Shown here: positions 34,788 to 41,884 of the stretch, in pieces
Numbering within the stretch: position 1 is the first letter of the stretch
How the letters are laid out: each line of letters starts with the position of its first letter
Assembly: GCA_900316935.1 (NCBI GenBank)
Contig: ONEW01000019.1
Location: 1 to 41,884 of the forward strand
From: an uncultured Selenomonadales bacterium
GTDB taxonomy: Bacteria; Bacillota; Negativicutes; Acidaminococcales; Acidaminococcaceae
Length of the DNA stretch: 41,884 nt
Reading direction: 5' to 3'
The notes under the pieces: model-generated
Seen by the model: the letters and a program-made list of their open reading frames with translations, nothing else
Databases searched by the model: none
Told to the model about the DNA's origin: nothing
Position numbers and translations under genes: made by a program

Positions 34788-36146
34788 TCAATAGACGGTC
34801 GTCAGATAGGTTCCGGGATAATAGTGGGCCAGGATCTGGCGGTAGTATCCCGCCTTGTCCCCCGCCGCGTCCGCCATACCGCGGGCACCCCATTTGCTCA
34901 GGCCCAGCCCCGTGCCGATGCCCTTGCCGCGGAACAGGAGCATCTCGTCCTTGCTCCCCGTCAGGAAATGGAACCCGGGAATGGTCGATTTCCAGACCGG
35001 CTCCGTCGGGCCCTTTACATCGATGGGCATCTCCTTGCGGCCGATCTCGATGCCGGCACTGTTTTCAATGGGAATGTCCAGTTTGTCCGGCAGCGCCTCT
35101 GTCAAAAAGACATCAAAGTCGTTGCTGGACAGGGCCAGCATATCGGCAAATTCGCGGCCCGTCAGGGTGACACTTCCCGTTTCCCCCTGCCAGGAGATGT
35201 AGCGGACACGGCCGCTGGCAAAGCGGTCCCGTTCGTCCGGCTTGTCCTGTGCCGAAAGGCGGTAGCCCGTCAGCTTGCCGATGGGATGCCCGAGCTGGTT
35301 CAAAATCCGGGAGATGGTCGATACGGGAATGCGCTTCTCCCAGGCAAACCCCGGGCAGTCCTTGTCATAATCCTCCACGGAGGGCAGATAGGGAATGTTC
35401 CGGCCCAGTGCTTCGGCTGCGCTGACAGTCCGGCCGCCGCTGCTTTCCGACGTGTAGCACGCCGCCGGGGCGCCGTCGTAATACAGCACCTGGCCGACCG
35501 TCTGGGCGCTCACCTTCGCAAGGTTCCCGTTAACGGTCCGTTCCCCGCCGTAAAAGGAACCCGGTTCCATGGCGCGGACGGCATAGAGGGACGCGCCCTG
35601 GCGCGACTTGAAATACCATGCCAGACTGCGCACCGCCACGGCCTGCGCCTTGATGGCCTCGTCCGGCCAGATGGGGGACGACTTGGGACCCAATACGGAA
35701 TTGACATACGTTTCCAGGGACACACGGTTCACGACGGTCAGGTCCGTCCCGCCATCGGTCGTATAAATCCAGATTTCACCGGGGCATTCCTGCTTGTTGA
35801 CAGACAGCAGCCGCTGGGCGGCAGGCCGTTTCGAAACAGCCGGTGCTTTGCCGGAGGCGGCCTTCGCAGCCGGTTCCTTCGGCTCCTGCAGGGTCAGCAC
35901 GATGCCGTCGGGATAGGTCTTTTTATCCAGGCGGATCCGGCCCTGCCCGGCAGAAAAGAAATATTTCCCCACACCGTATTCTTCACGGGACCCGTCGGGC
36001 AGCGTGATGATGAAGCCCGCCGGGGCTTCCACTTCCGCCGAATACTGGGAAACGACGAGGCCTATGTCGATGGTCGGGGCTGCCTGTACCGCCGGCATCA
36101 GCAGGATGCACAAGGCGGACAGGACCGTAAAAAGCAGTTTCTTCAT
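34788..36146 (-). CDS. SpoIID/LytB-domain protein with altered catalytic site
   Basis: A 452-residue exported protein: signal peptide (about 1-22, cut after VQA), a small N-terminal domain, an Ala/Lys/Pro linker (about 88-112) and a SpoIID/LytB domain. SpoIID is a lytic transglycosylase acting on glycan strands. The motif region reads ETYVNSVLGPKSSPIWPDEAIKAQAVAVRS; aligned with the family's SEMPxxWPxEALKAQA, the catalytic Glu is Lys155. Other conserved parts (ESSGGRT, KWGARGMAD) remain. It is probably a wall-binding or structural paralogue rather than an active enzyme. It sits in the usual SpoIID slot between queH and queA. ATG 36146 has GAGGAGG upstream. Confidence 0.88.
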   Translation of the reverse strand: MKKLLFTVLSALCILLMPAVQAAPTIDIGLVVSQYSAEVEAPAGFIITLPDGSREEYGVGKYFFSAGQGRIRLDKKTYPDGIVLTLQEPKEPAAKAASGKAPAVSKRPAAQRLLSVNKQECPGEIWIYTTDGGTDLTVVNRVSLETYVNSVLGPKSSPIWPDEAIKAQAVAVRSLAWYFKSRQGASLYAVRAMEPGSFYGGERTVNGNLAKVSAQTVGQVLYYDGAPAACYTSESSGGRTVSAAEALGRNIPYLPSVEDYDKDCPGFAWEKRIPVSTISRILNQLGHPIGKLTGYRLSAQDKPDERDRFASGRVRYISWQGETGSVTLTGREFADMLALSSNDFDVFLTEALPDKLDIPIENSAGIEIGRKEMPIDVKGPTEPVWKSTIPGFHFLTGSKDEMLLFRGKGIGTGLGLSKWGARGMADAAGDKAGYYRQILAHYYPGTYLTTVY

Positions 36147-36155
36147 GATACCTCC

Positions 36156-36803
36156 TCATGGATACAGGATATGGTCCTGTTTATCCACCTGGATGATCTT
36201 CTTCGTAATGCGTACGAAGCCCTTGTCTTCCGCGGGCCGGGCCGTTTCCGTCCCCTCCGCCCCGGGTTTCTTCCACTCCATGTAGCGGTCCCGTTCGCTG
36301 AACACGCAGCCGCAGTAAGGCTGGCGGTAAAGGCCCAAAGCCAGGCTGATGTCCACGCCTTCCTGATAATGGGGACGCCAATCCTCGTAATGAAACGGGA
36401 TGCCGGATTCTTCCGACGCCGCCTCCGCCGCCCTGCGGATCAGGTCGTGCTTCTGGTACGGGCTGTACAGCAGGGTCGTGCTGAAGGCATCGAACCCGTG
36501 TTCCTTCGCGTATGCCGCGGTATAGCGCATGCGCATGCGGTAACAGAAGGCGCAGCGCGGACCCGGATTCTCCGCCAGCATGCCTGCCACGCACTCCTCC
36601 AGCGGGTAGGTTTTGTCGATGACGAGGCGGCAGTCCCTCTTTTCCGCCAGTTCCCGCAGCGCCGCCAGGCGCCGTTTGAACTCCTTGTAGGGGTGGATGT
36701 TGGGATTGTAATACAGCAGCGTGAAGTCAATGCCCCGGTCCGTCAACTCCTGCACAGGATAGCAGGCACAGGGACCGCAGCACGCGTGCAGCAATAATTT
36801 CAT
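36156..36803 (-). CDS. queH: Epoxyqueuosine reductase QueH
   Basis: QueH (formerly DUF208) reduces epoxyqueuosine to queuosine, replacing the unrelated QueG. The 215-residue protein starts MKLLLHACCGPCACYP, carries CAFC (Cys84, Cys87) and a later YCGC; these Cys bind the iron-sulfur and iron centre. ATG 36803 has AAGGAG upstream. It is co-transcribed with queA and tgt, so the last three queuosine steps are grouped here; preQ1 synthesis genes are not in the window. Confidence 0.95.
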   Translation of the reverse strand: MKLLLHACCGPCACYPVQELTDRGIDFTLLYYNPNIHPYKEFKRRLAALRELAEKRDCRLVIDKTYPLEECVAGMLAENPGPRCAFCYRMRMRYTAAYAKEHGFDAFSTTLLYSPYQKHDLIRRAAEAASEESGIPFHYEDWRPHYQEGVDISLALGLYRQPYCGCVFSERDRYMEWKKPGAEGTETARPAEDKGFVRITKKIIQVDKQDHILYP

Positions 36804-36848
36804 GGTCGTTCTGCTCCTTCTTACGGGCCGGGTACGGAATCCGTGCCG

Positions 36849-37889
36849 TCACAACAGCGTCTGCTGCTCCGGCGGCACGCCGCTCCCGGTTTCCGGATAC
36901 GGCAGGCCGAGATACTGATAGGTCTTGCGCGTAGCCACGCGGCCGCGGGGCGTGCGTTGCAGCAGGCCGAGCTGCATCAGGTACGGTTCGATGACATCTT
37001 CGATGGTACCCGTCTCTTCGCTCACGGCAGCGGCAATGGTGTCTACCCCGACGGGGCCGCCGCCGAAGCTCTTCACAATGGTGCTCAGGATCCGGTAATC
37101 GTTCCGGTCCAGGCCGTACTGGTCGACTTCCAGCCGCGCCAGCCCTTCTTCAGCCACCTGCTTGTCAATGGTGCCGTTCCCCATGACCTGGGCGAAATCG
37201 CGGATCCGTTTCAACAGCCGGTTGGCCACGCGGGGAGTCCCGCGGGAGCGACGCGCGATTTCCAGGGCGCCGTCCTCCGTAACGGCCACGTTCAGCTTTT
37301 CCGCCGACTTGGCGATGATGATGGCCAGATGTTCCGGCGTATAGAATTCCAGGCGGCACTGGACGCCGAAGCGGTCCCGCAGCGGAGCGGCCAGCGACCC
37401 CAGGCGGGTCGTGGCGCCGATCAGCGTGAACCGTGGCAGCGGCAGGCGCACGTTCTGCGCGCCGGGTCCCTTGCCGATGACGATGTCCAACTGAAAATCT
37501 TCCATGGCCGAGTAGAGGATTTCCTCCACGGCCTTGGGTAGGCGGTGGATTTCATCGATGAACAGGACTTCCCCTTCGGCCAGGGTCGTCAGCACGGCCG
37601 CCAGGTCTCCCTGGCGGGTGATGGCCGGTCCGGACGTGACCCGCATGTTCACGTGCAGCTCATTGGCGATGATGTTGGCCAGCGTCGTCTTGCCCAGGCC
37701 CGGAGGCCCGAACAGGAGCACGTGGTCCAGTGCTTCCTTGCGTTCCAGGGCCGCCTTGATGAACACCTCGATGTTCTTCTTGACCTTGTCCTGGCCTATA
37801 TATTCCGTCAGCGTCCGGGGACGCAGGCTGTATTGCTCCGTATCGGACGACTGTTCCGAGCCGTCCACGATGCGATCTTCAAAATCCAT
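36849..37889 (-). CDS. ruvB: Holliday junction helicase motor RuvB
   Basis: The AAA+ motor that drives branch migration with RuvA, 346 residues. Walker A GPPGLGKT (61-68), Walker B FIDEIHRL, sensor/arginine-finger segment [21 protein letters not shown], and the C-terminal winged helix with [23 protein letters not shown] 37889 has GGGAGG upstream; it is 15 bases after ruvA. Confidence 0.98.
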   Translation of the reverse strand: MDFEDRIVDGSEQSSDTEQYSLRPRTLTEYIGQDKVKKNIEVFIKAALERKEALDHVLLFGPPGLGKTTLANIIANELHVNMRVTSGPAITRQGDLAAVLTTLAEGEVLFIDEIHRLPKAVEEILYSAMEDFQLDIVIGKGPGAQNVRLPLPRFTLIGATTRLGSLAAPLRDRFGVQCRLEFYTPEHLAIIIAKSAEKLNVAVTEDGALEIARRSRGTPRVANRLLKRIRDFAQVMGNGTIDKQVAEEGLARLEVDQYGLDRNDYRILSTIVKSFGGGPVGVDTIAAAVSEETGTIEDVIEPYLMQLGLLQRTPRGRVATRKTYQYLGLPYPETGSGVPPEQQTLL

Positions 37890-37904
37890 GTCGTCCTCCC
37901 AGAA

Positions 37905-38513
37905 TCATCTTTGCGCAAAAATCTGCAGTGCCTTGCGAATCAGTTCATCCCGTCCCAATCTGCCGTAATCGGGAATCCTGCGCAGGACGGGCTGGATTTC
38001 CGAACCGGCATACCCCAGGGCCGCCAGTGCCTCCATGGCCTGTTCCACGGCTCCGCCCCGCTGCTGTGCCACCAGGCTGGCAAACTCCTCGTCCGCTGCG
38101 CGGCCTTCCAGGGTCCCCACCTTGTCCTTCAGTTCCAGAATCAGGCGTTCCGCCGTCTTCTTCCCGATGCCCGGGAGTTTCGTCAGTGCCTTGATATCCC
38201 GGCTCTGTACGGCCAGGTAGAAATCGCCGGGCTTGACGGAGGACAGGATGCCGATGGCCCCCTTGGGCCCTACGCCGCTCACTCCCAGGAGCAGCGTGAA
38301 CAAATCGTAATCCTGCTGGTTCAGGAAGCCGTACAGTAAAATGGCATCCTCCCGCACTGCCGTATAGGTCAGGACCCGCGTCTCCTGCCCGATGGCCAGC
38401 TTCTGCAGCTGCGCCGCCGGCATAAAGACCCGGTACCCCACGCCGCCAGCCGTCTCCAGCAGACAGCATTCCGGCGTCAGGCTGGCAACGGTCCCTTTCA
38501 GTGATCCGATCAT
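37905..38513 (-). CDS. ruvA: Holliday junction DNA-binding protein RuvA
   Basis: RuvA binds four-way junctions and loads RuvB. The 202-residue protein has the N-terminal OB fold (MIGSLKGTVASLTPECCLLETAGGVGYRV), two helix-hairpin-helix motifs (GVSGVGPKGAIGIL and LPGIGKKTAERLI) and a C-terminal RuvB-binding domain. ATG 38513 has GAGGAGAGG upstream. Confidence 0.97.
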   Translation of the reverse strand: MIGSLKGTVASLTPECCLLETAGGVGYRVFMPAAQLQKLAIGQETRVLTYTAVREDAILLYGFLNQQDYDLFTLLLGVSGVGPKGAIGILSSVKPGDFYLAVQSRDIKALTKLPGIGKKTAERLILELKDKVGTLEGRAADEEFASLVAQQRGGAVEQAMEALAALGYAGSEIQPVLRRIPDYGRLGRDELIRKALQIFAQR

Positions 38514-38575
38514 ATCGTTCCTCTCCTCGTCGCTTCCGCTTTATTGCCGTTCCCTGCTTTCCGTTTTCCGCGCGC

Positions 38576-39127
38576 TCACCGCTTGCTCAGGGGATTGCGC
38601 TGGGCCTCCAGGATTTCCTGGAGGCGCGCCCCTGTCCCGTTGTTGCGCAGGCGCAGGACCCGCTCCTCATAGAGACCGCAGATTGCCATGGCCAGCGCGT
38701 CCGCCGTATCATCAGGGTCAATCTTCCCCCGGATGCCCAGCAGGCGCTGCACCATGAAGATCACCTGCTTCTTGTTGGCCGAACCGGTTCCCGTCACCGC
38801 CTGCTTGATCTGCATGGGTGTGAATTCCAGGACTTCCAGCCCCTGCTGCGCCGCCGCCAGCAGCACAACGCCGCGGGACTGGGCAACAGGGATAGCGGTA
38901 TTGACGTTTCGTGCAAAAAACAGTTTTTCAATGGACATCACCTCCGGCCGGAACCGGGTGATGACGTCCGTAATCTCTTCATACACCTTTTTCAGCCGCA
39001 GCTCCGGCCGCAGTTCCTTGTCCGTAAACACAGAACCGTAATGGACCGGCCGCAGGACATTGTTCTTCAGTTCCACGACCCCGTAGCCGCAAATGGCCGT
39101 TCCCGGGTCGATGCCCAATGCCAGCAT
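38576..39127 (-). CDS. ruvC: Holliday junction resolvase RuvC
   Basis: RuvC cleaves Holliday junctions. The 183-residue protein has the four acidic catalytic positions: Asp7 (LGIDPGT), the Glu of MSIEKLFF, and DPDDTADALAMA near 135-146. ATG 39127 is chosen because AAAGGGGGA precedes it; an in-frame start at 39160 lacks one and would lie across the -10 of the candidate promoter. First gene of the ruvCAB-queuosine operon. Confidence 0.96.
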   Translation of the reverse strand: MLALGIDPGTAICGYGVVELKNNVLRPVHYGSVFTDKELRPELRLKKVYEEITDVITRFRPEVMSIEKLFFARNVNTAIPVAQSRGVVLLAAAQQGLEVLEFTPMQIKQAVTGTGSANKKQVIFMVQRLLGIRGKIDPDDTADALAMAICGLYEERVLRLRNNGTGARLQEILEAQRNPLSKR

Positions 39128-39158
39128 AATGGGTCCCCCTTTGTCATCATATGAATTC

Positions 39159-39164
39159 ATTATA
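39159..39164 (-). promoter_or_regulatory. Candidate -10 of the ruvCAB-queH-queA-tgt operon
   Basis: A perfect TATAAT on the minus strand about 30 bases before the ruvC start, in an AT-rich gap. No good -35 is visible (best ATGAAT at 17 bases). Confidence 0.4.
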
Positions 39165-39275
39165 CCTTATTTAGGTAAATTATTCATGGTTTCAGAGGAA
39201 ATTTTTGTGAACATTTATTTGCTTTTCCCGCCGCCTCCTGTAACGGTCCCTCCGTCCGCCAAAGCACGGTGCGCA

Positions 39276-39309
39276 AAGAAAAAGGCAGGCTCGGAATAAG
39301 CCTGCCTCC
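39276..39309 (-). terminator. yebC terminator
   Basis: Minus-strand stem GGCAGGCTT/aaGCCTGCC-type (AGGCAGGCT...AGCCTGCCT) around a short loop, followed by TTTTTCTTT, just after the yebC stop. Confidence 0.85.
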
Positions 39310-39320
39310 GTATCGCATTG

Positions 39321-40076
39321 TCACTCTTCTTCGTCTTCCTCATCGGGCAGATCGGCGTTCGTGTAGACTTCCTGCACGTCGTCCAGGTCTTCGAACATTT
39401 CGATCGTCCTGCGGACCTTTTCCGCGTCCTCGCCTTCCAGCGCCACCATCGTATCGGGAACCATGGTGATTTCGGACATGACAGTCTCGATGTTGTTGTC
39501 CGCCAGGGCCTTTTCCACCGCATCGAAGTCGTCAGGCTGGGTCAGGATTTCCAGGCTGTCGTCGTTCGACTTGATGTCTTCCGCGCCGGCATCCAGGGCA
39601 ATCATCATGATGTCGTCTTCGGACTTGCCGTTCATGCCTTCTTCACAGTCAATCGTGAAGATGCCCTTGCGTTTGAACATCCAGCTGACGGAACCGGATT
39701 CCCCCATGTTGCCGCCGTGCTTCGTGAACACGTGGCGCACATCGGCAGCGGCGCGGTTGCGGGAGTCCGTCAGGACATCCAGCATGATGGCCACGCCGGC
39801 CGGGCCGTAGCCTTCGTACGTAATCTCTTCGTAGTTGGCGCCCCCCGTCTCCCCGCTGCCCTTGGCAATGGCGCGTTTGATGTTGTCTTTCGGAATATTG
39901 TTAGCTTTGGCCTTCGCCAGCGCCAGTTTCAGGCGCATGTTGCCGACCGGGTCAGGACCGCCCATGCGTACGGCAATCGTGATTTCACGGCCGATTTTCG
40001 TGGTGATCTTGCCTCTGGCAGCGTCAGCCTTGCCTTTTTTGTGTTTGATGTTGGCCCATTTAGAATGTCCGGACAT
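39321..40076 (-). CDS. yebC: YebC/TACO1-family protein
   Basis: A 251-residue cytosolic protein of the YebC family, linked to transcription regulation in some bacteria and to relief of ribosome stalling at proline stretches in others. It starts MSGHSKWANIKHKKGKADAARGK, the family hallmark, and has the usual three domains; the C-terminus is very acidic (NADLPDEEDEEE). ATG 40076 has GGAGG upstream. It has its own promoter and terminator. In many bacteria yebC precedes ruvC, as here. Confidence 0.95.
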   Translation of the reverse strand: MSGHSKWANIKHKKGKADAARGKITTKIGREITIAVRMGGPDPVGNMRLKLALAKAKANNIPKDNIKRAIAKGSGETGGANYEEITYEGYGPAGVAIMLDVLTDSRNRAAADVRHVFTKHGGNMGESGSVSWMFKRKGIFTIDCEEGMNGKSEDDIMMIALDAGAEDIKSNDDSLEILTQPDDFDAVEKALADNNIETVMSEITMVPDTMVALEGEDAEKVRRTIEMFEDLDDVQEVYTNADLPDEEDEEE

Positions 40077-40129
40077 ACTCGAAAACCTCCAATGATTACC
40101 TGTCAGGATAATTTGAATTTAACTGTTAT

Positions 40130-40158
40130 ATTATAACTCTTTTTATCGTGCTTGACAA
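40130..40158 (-). promoter_or_regulatory. yebC promoter
   Basis: TTGTCA (40153-40158), 17 bases, TATAAT (40130-40135) on the minus strand, about 55 bases before the ATG. The -10 lies in a GTTATA-T-TATAAC inverted repeat. Confidence 0.75.
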
Positions 40159-40173
40159 CAGGAATCATCGAAG

Positions 40174-41661
40174 TCACACTTCGAAATTGATTTCCTTGAC
40201 GGCTTCCACCGCTTCCGGATTTTCCAGGCTCGTCTTCTTGCCCGTAGCTGCGGCGAACTTCGCCACCAGCACGCGCGTCAGGCCCTGCATGGCCAGGGCT
40301 CCCGGCCCATCGACACAACCGTTGGCGCAGGCCATGCCTTCCAAATAATCGGCTTCCAGCTTGCCGTCCTTCAGCTGCTGCAGTTTCTCATGGCAGTTGC
40401 GCAGCCCCGCGGCATATTCCAGCTTGGCGTTCTGCTGCACGTCCTCCGGCAGGACCTCCTTCATGGATGCCTGCACGCCGCGCAGCAACGGGAACCCGAT
40501 GCCGCCGGCCGCCGCCTCGCTCTTCACTTCTTCCGGCGCCGGTTCGTTCAAATCAATGCCGATGCCCTCGAACAGGCATTGCAGCTCTTCGAAGGTCAGC
40601 ACGAAATCCATGCAGTCCGGATTGGCAACGCATTCGGCCTTTTTGGCGATGCAGGGCCCGATGAAGCAGGTCATGGCGTCAGGATACTTGTTTTTCAGGT
40701 ACCGTGCGCACGACACCATGGGCGACGTCGTCTTCGAGATGTTGTCTTCGTAATTCGGGAAATGCTTCTTCACCAGATCGATGAAGGCCGGACAGCAGGA
40801 ACTGGTCATGAAGTCGATGCTCTTGGGCACCTTCTCCAGGAACTCCTCTGCCTCGTGAAGCGTCGTGATATCGGCGCCGACGGCCACTTCCGCCACTTTG
40901 GCGAAGCCCGTCTTCTTCAGCCCCGCCACCAGCTGGCTGAAGGTAACCTTCATGCCGAACTGGCCGACGAACGAAGGCGCCAGCATAGCGATGACCTTCT
41001 TTTTCTGTTTCAGGGCCACGAGCAGGGGCATGATCATGCTGCGCTCGTCGATGGCGCCGAAGGGGCATGCCGTACGGCAGTTGCCGCAATGGACACACTT
41101 ATTGTAGTCGATGACCGTCCGCCGGTCCAGCCCGGCGGAAATGGCGTCGAGGGCGCAGGCCCGCATACAGGGCCGGCTGATCTCGATGATGGCGCCATAC
41201 GGGCACGACTTGGCGCAGCGGCCGCATTCAATGCACACATCGCGGTTGATGAAGGCACGGTTGTTTTGGATGGAAATCGCATGTTTCGGGCAGTTGTTCA
41301 TGCATTTATGGGAAATGCAATGGCGGCACACATCCGTCACATAGTATTTTTCGATAGGGCAGGCATCGCAGGCATTGGGCAGCACATCGACAACGGGCAG
41401 CCTTTTGTCGAAAGACCCGTTCAGCGCCTCCTTGGACGCATTGATGATGTTCAGGCCCAGCGGCTGCCAAAGGGCCATCTGGATGCGGTTCTTGAGCACT
41501 GCCCGTTCTTTGTGGACGCAGCAGCGGACACGGGGGGTACTGTCCGTCACGACTTCATAAAGGATGTCATAGATGTGCTCCGGCAAACAGTCATTCCAGG
41601 TGTATTTCGCAATCCGGCGCAGAACTTCCCTTCTAAAATTGGTTACTTGTGTGGTTTCCAT
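40174..41661 (-). CDS. Monomeric [FeFe] hydrogenase, group B-like
   Basis: A 495-residue cytosolic iron-sulfur protein. Residues about 108-202 hold ferredoxin-type cluster motifs (CRHCISHKCMNNCP, CIECGRCAKSCP, CMRACALD, CVHCGNCRTACP). Residues about 222-475 match the [FeFe] hydrogenase H-cluster domain: L1 TSSCCPAF (Cys289/290), L2 GPCIAKKAEC (Cys337), L3 EGMACANGCVDGPG (Cys445, Cys449). The L1 Phe and the L3 GPG differ from clostridial group A (TSCCPxW, GGGQP) and fit the poorly studied group B enzymes. It probably exchanges electrons with ferredoxin to make or oxidise hydrogen; activity is inferred. ATG 41661 has GGAGG upstream. No maturation genes (hydEFG) are in the window. Confidence 0.85.
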   Translation of the reverse strand: METTQVTNFRREVLRRIAKYTWNDCLPEHIYDILYEVVTDSTPRVRCCVHKERAVLKNRIQMALWQPLGLNIINASKEALNGSFDKRLPVVDVLPNACDACPIEKYYVTDVCRHCISHKCMNNCPKHAISIQNNRAFINRDVCIECGRCAKSCPYGAIIEISRPCMRACALDAISAGLDRRTVIDYNKCVHCGNCRTACPFGAIDERSMIMPLLVALKQKKKVIAMLAPSFVGQFGMKVTFSQLVAGLKKTGFAKVAEVAVGADITTLHEAEEFLEKVPKSIDFMTSSCCPAFIDLVKKHFPNYEDNISKTTSPMVSCARYLKNKYPDAMTCFIGPCIAKKAECVANPDCMDFVLTFEELQCLFEGIGIDLNEPAPEEVKSEAAAGGIGFPLLRGVQASMKEVLPEDVQQNAKLEYAAGLRNCHEKLQQLKDGKLEADYLEGMACANGCVDGPGALAMQGLTRVLVAKFAAATGKKTSLENPEAVEAVKEINFEV

Positions 41662-41691
41662 AACGGTTTCCTCCCAGTCTTATTTGGTTCC

Positions 41692-41697
41692 ATTATA
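41692..41697 (-). promoter_or_regulatory. Candidate -10 of the hydrogenase gene
   Basis: Perfect TATAAT on the minus strand, 31 bases before the ATG. No convincing -35 at the expected distance. Confidence 0.35.
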
Positions 41698-41741
41698 TAA
41701 CAGAGGTCCCATCAAAAGAAAGGAAATTCAACCGAACGGCA

Positions 41742-41884
41742 GAAAAAAGGCACCTGAAACCGCTCCCCCGTAACTTTGGGGCAGCCGCAATCAAAACTAC
41801 CCGTATAACGGGTAGTTTGCTCTGCGGCTAAAAGCCTTATTACCTGCCTAACCTAAAAGGTTTTTGTAAAAAGGCTACCAACCG
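41742..41884. other. Nested multi-hairpin element at the right edge
   Basis: Several inverted repeats are packed together: GCTCCCCC/GGGGCAGC (about 41762-41785); AGCCGCA/TGCGGCT (41783-41829) enclosing an 11-bp stem AAACTACCCGT-ATA-ACGGGTAGTTT (41794-41818); AGCCTT/AAGGCT (41833-41876) enclosing AACCT-AAA-AGGTT. AAGGC at about 41742 can also pair with GCCTT at 41834-41838, closing a multi-branch fold. No coding frame is supported. It could be the end of an IS200/IS605-type element (with an omega-RNA on the minus strand), a structured leader of the hydrogenase gene, or a set of terminators. The window ends inside it. Confidence 0.5.

Overview
This 41.9-kb window reads as chromosomal DNA from a GC-rich (about 60% by eye), strictly anaerobic, diderm member of the Firmicutes, most likely class Negativicutes (Acidaminococcus/Megasphaera/Selenomonas-type). 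The reasons are as follows. The housekeeping gene order is Firmicutes-like: phoH-ybeY-cdd-era-recO-glyQS, and ruvCAB-queH-spoIID-queA-tgt-yajC-secDF. glyQS has a T-box leader. Outer-membrane-dependent machinery is also present (an RND pump with its adaptor, and type IV pilus PilM/N/O-like proteins). There is a monomeric [FeFe]-hydrogenase-like protein. Genus is not resolved. All confident genes except pepF lie on the minus strand, so the text follows transcription from high to low coordinates.

Layout, right to left. The right edge (about 41742-41884) carries a nested multi-hairpin element of unknown type. Next come a group-B-like [FeFe] hydrogenase (40174-41661) and yebC with its own promoter and terminator. 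ruvC-ruvA-ruvB-queH-spoIID-like-queA-tgt follow: Holliday-junction processing together with three queuosine genes. Then yajC-(5-formyl-THF cyclo-ligase)-secD-secF, with a promoter in front and a terminator behind, and a lone alpha/beta hydrolase. A second operon starts from a near-consensus promoter at 28401-28429: cyclophilin lipoprotein, phoH, a YbeY-cytidine deaminase fusion, era, a CBS/CorC membrane protein and recO. The glyQS operon has a consensus promoter embedded in the recO 3' end and a Gly-specific T-box. PEP synthase follows, with two tandem promoters and an 18-bp perfect palindrome.

Left of the ppsA terminator (about 16750) is one long, tightly packed minus-strand run: minimal prepilin peptidase, PilM-PilN fusion, PilO, RND adaptor, RND pump, LarB, LarC, RNase HIII, a flippase-like UPF0104 membrane protein and a GT39/ArnT-like protein. 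It ends at a strong bidirectional terminator shared with the convergent plus-strand pepF. A B12-binding radical SAM protein lies divergent from pepF. The left edge carries a motif like those in rRNA operon leaders and spacers.

Points most worth attention: the YbeY-Cdd fusion; a SpoIID-family protein whose catalytic Glu is Lys; a GT39 protein lacking the usual catalytic Asp; the partial pilus module tied to an RND pump; the palindrome/tandem promoter arrangement in front of ppsA; and the structured element at the right edge. No CRISPR array, prophage or tRNA gene was seen. Nothing here is a clearly new system, but these are unusual versions of known parts.
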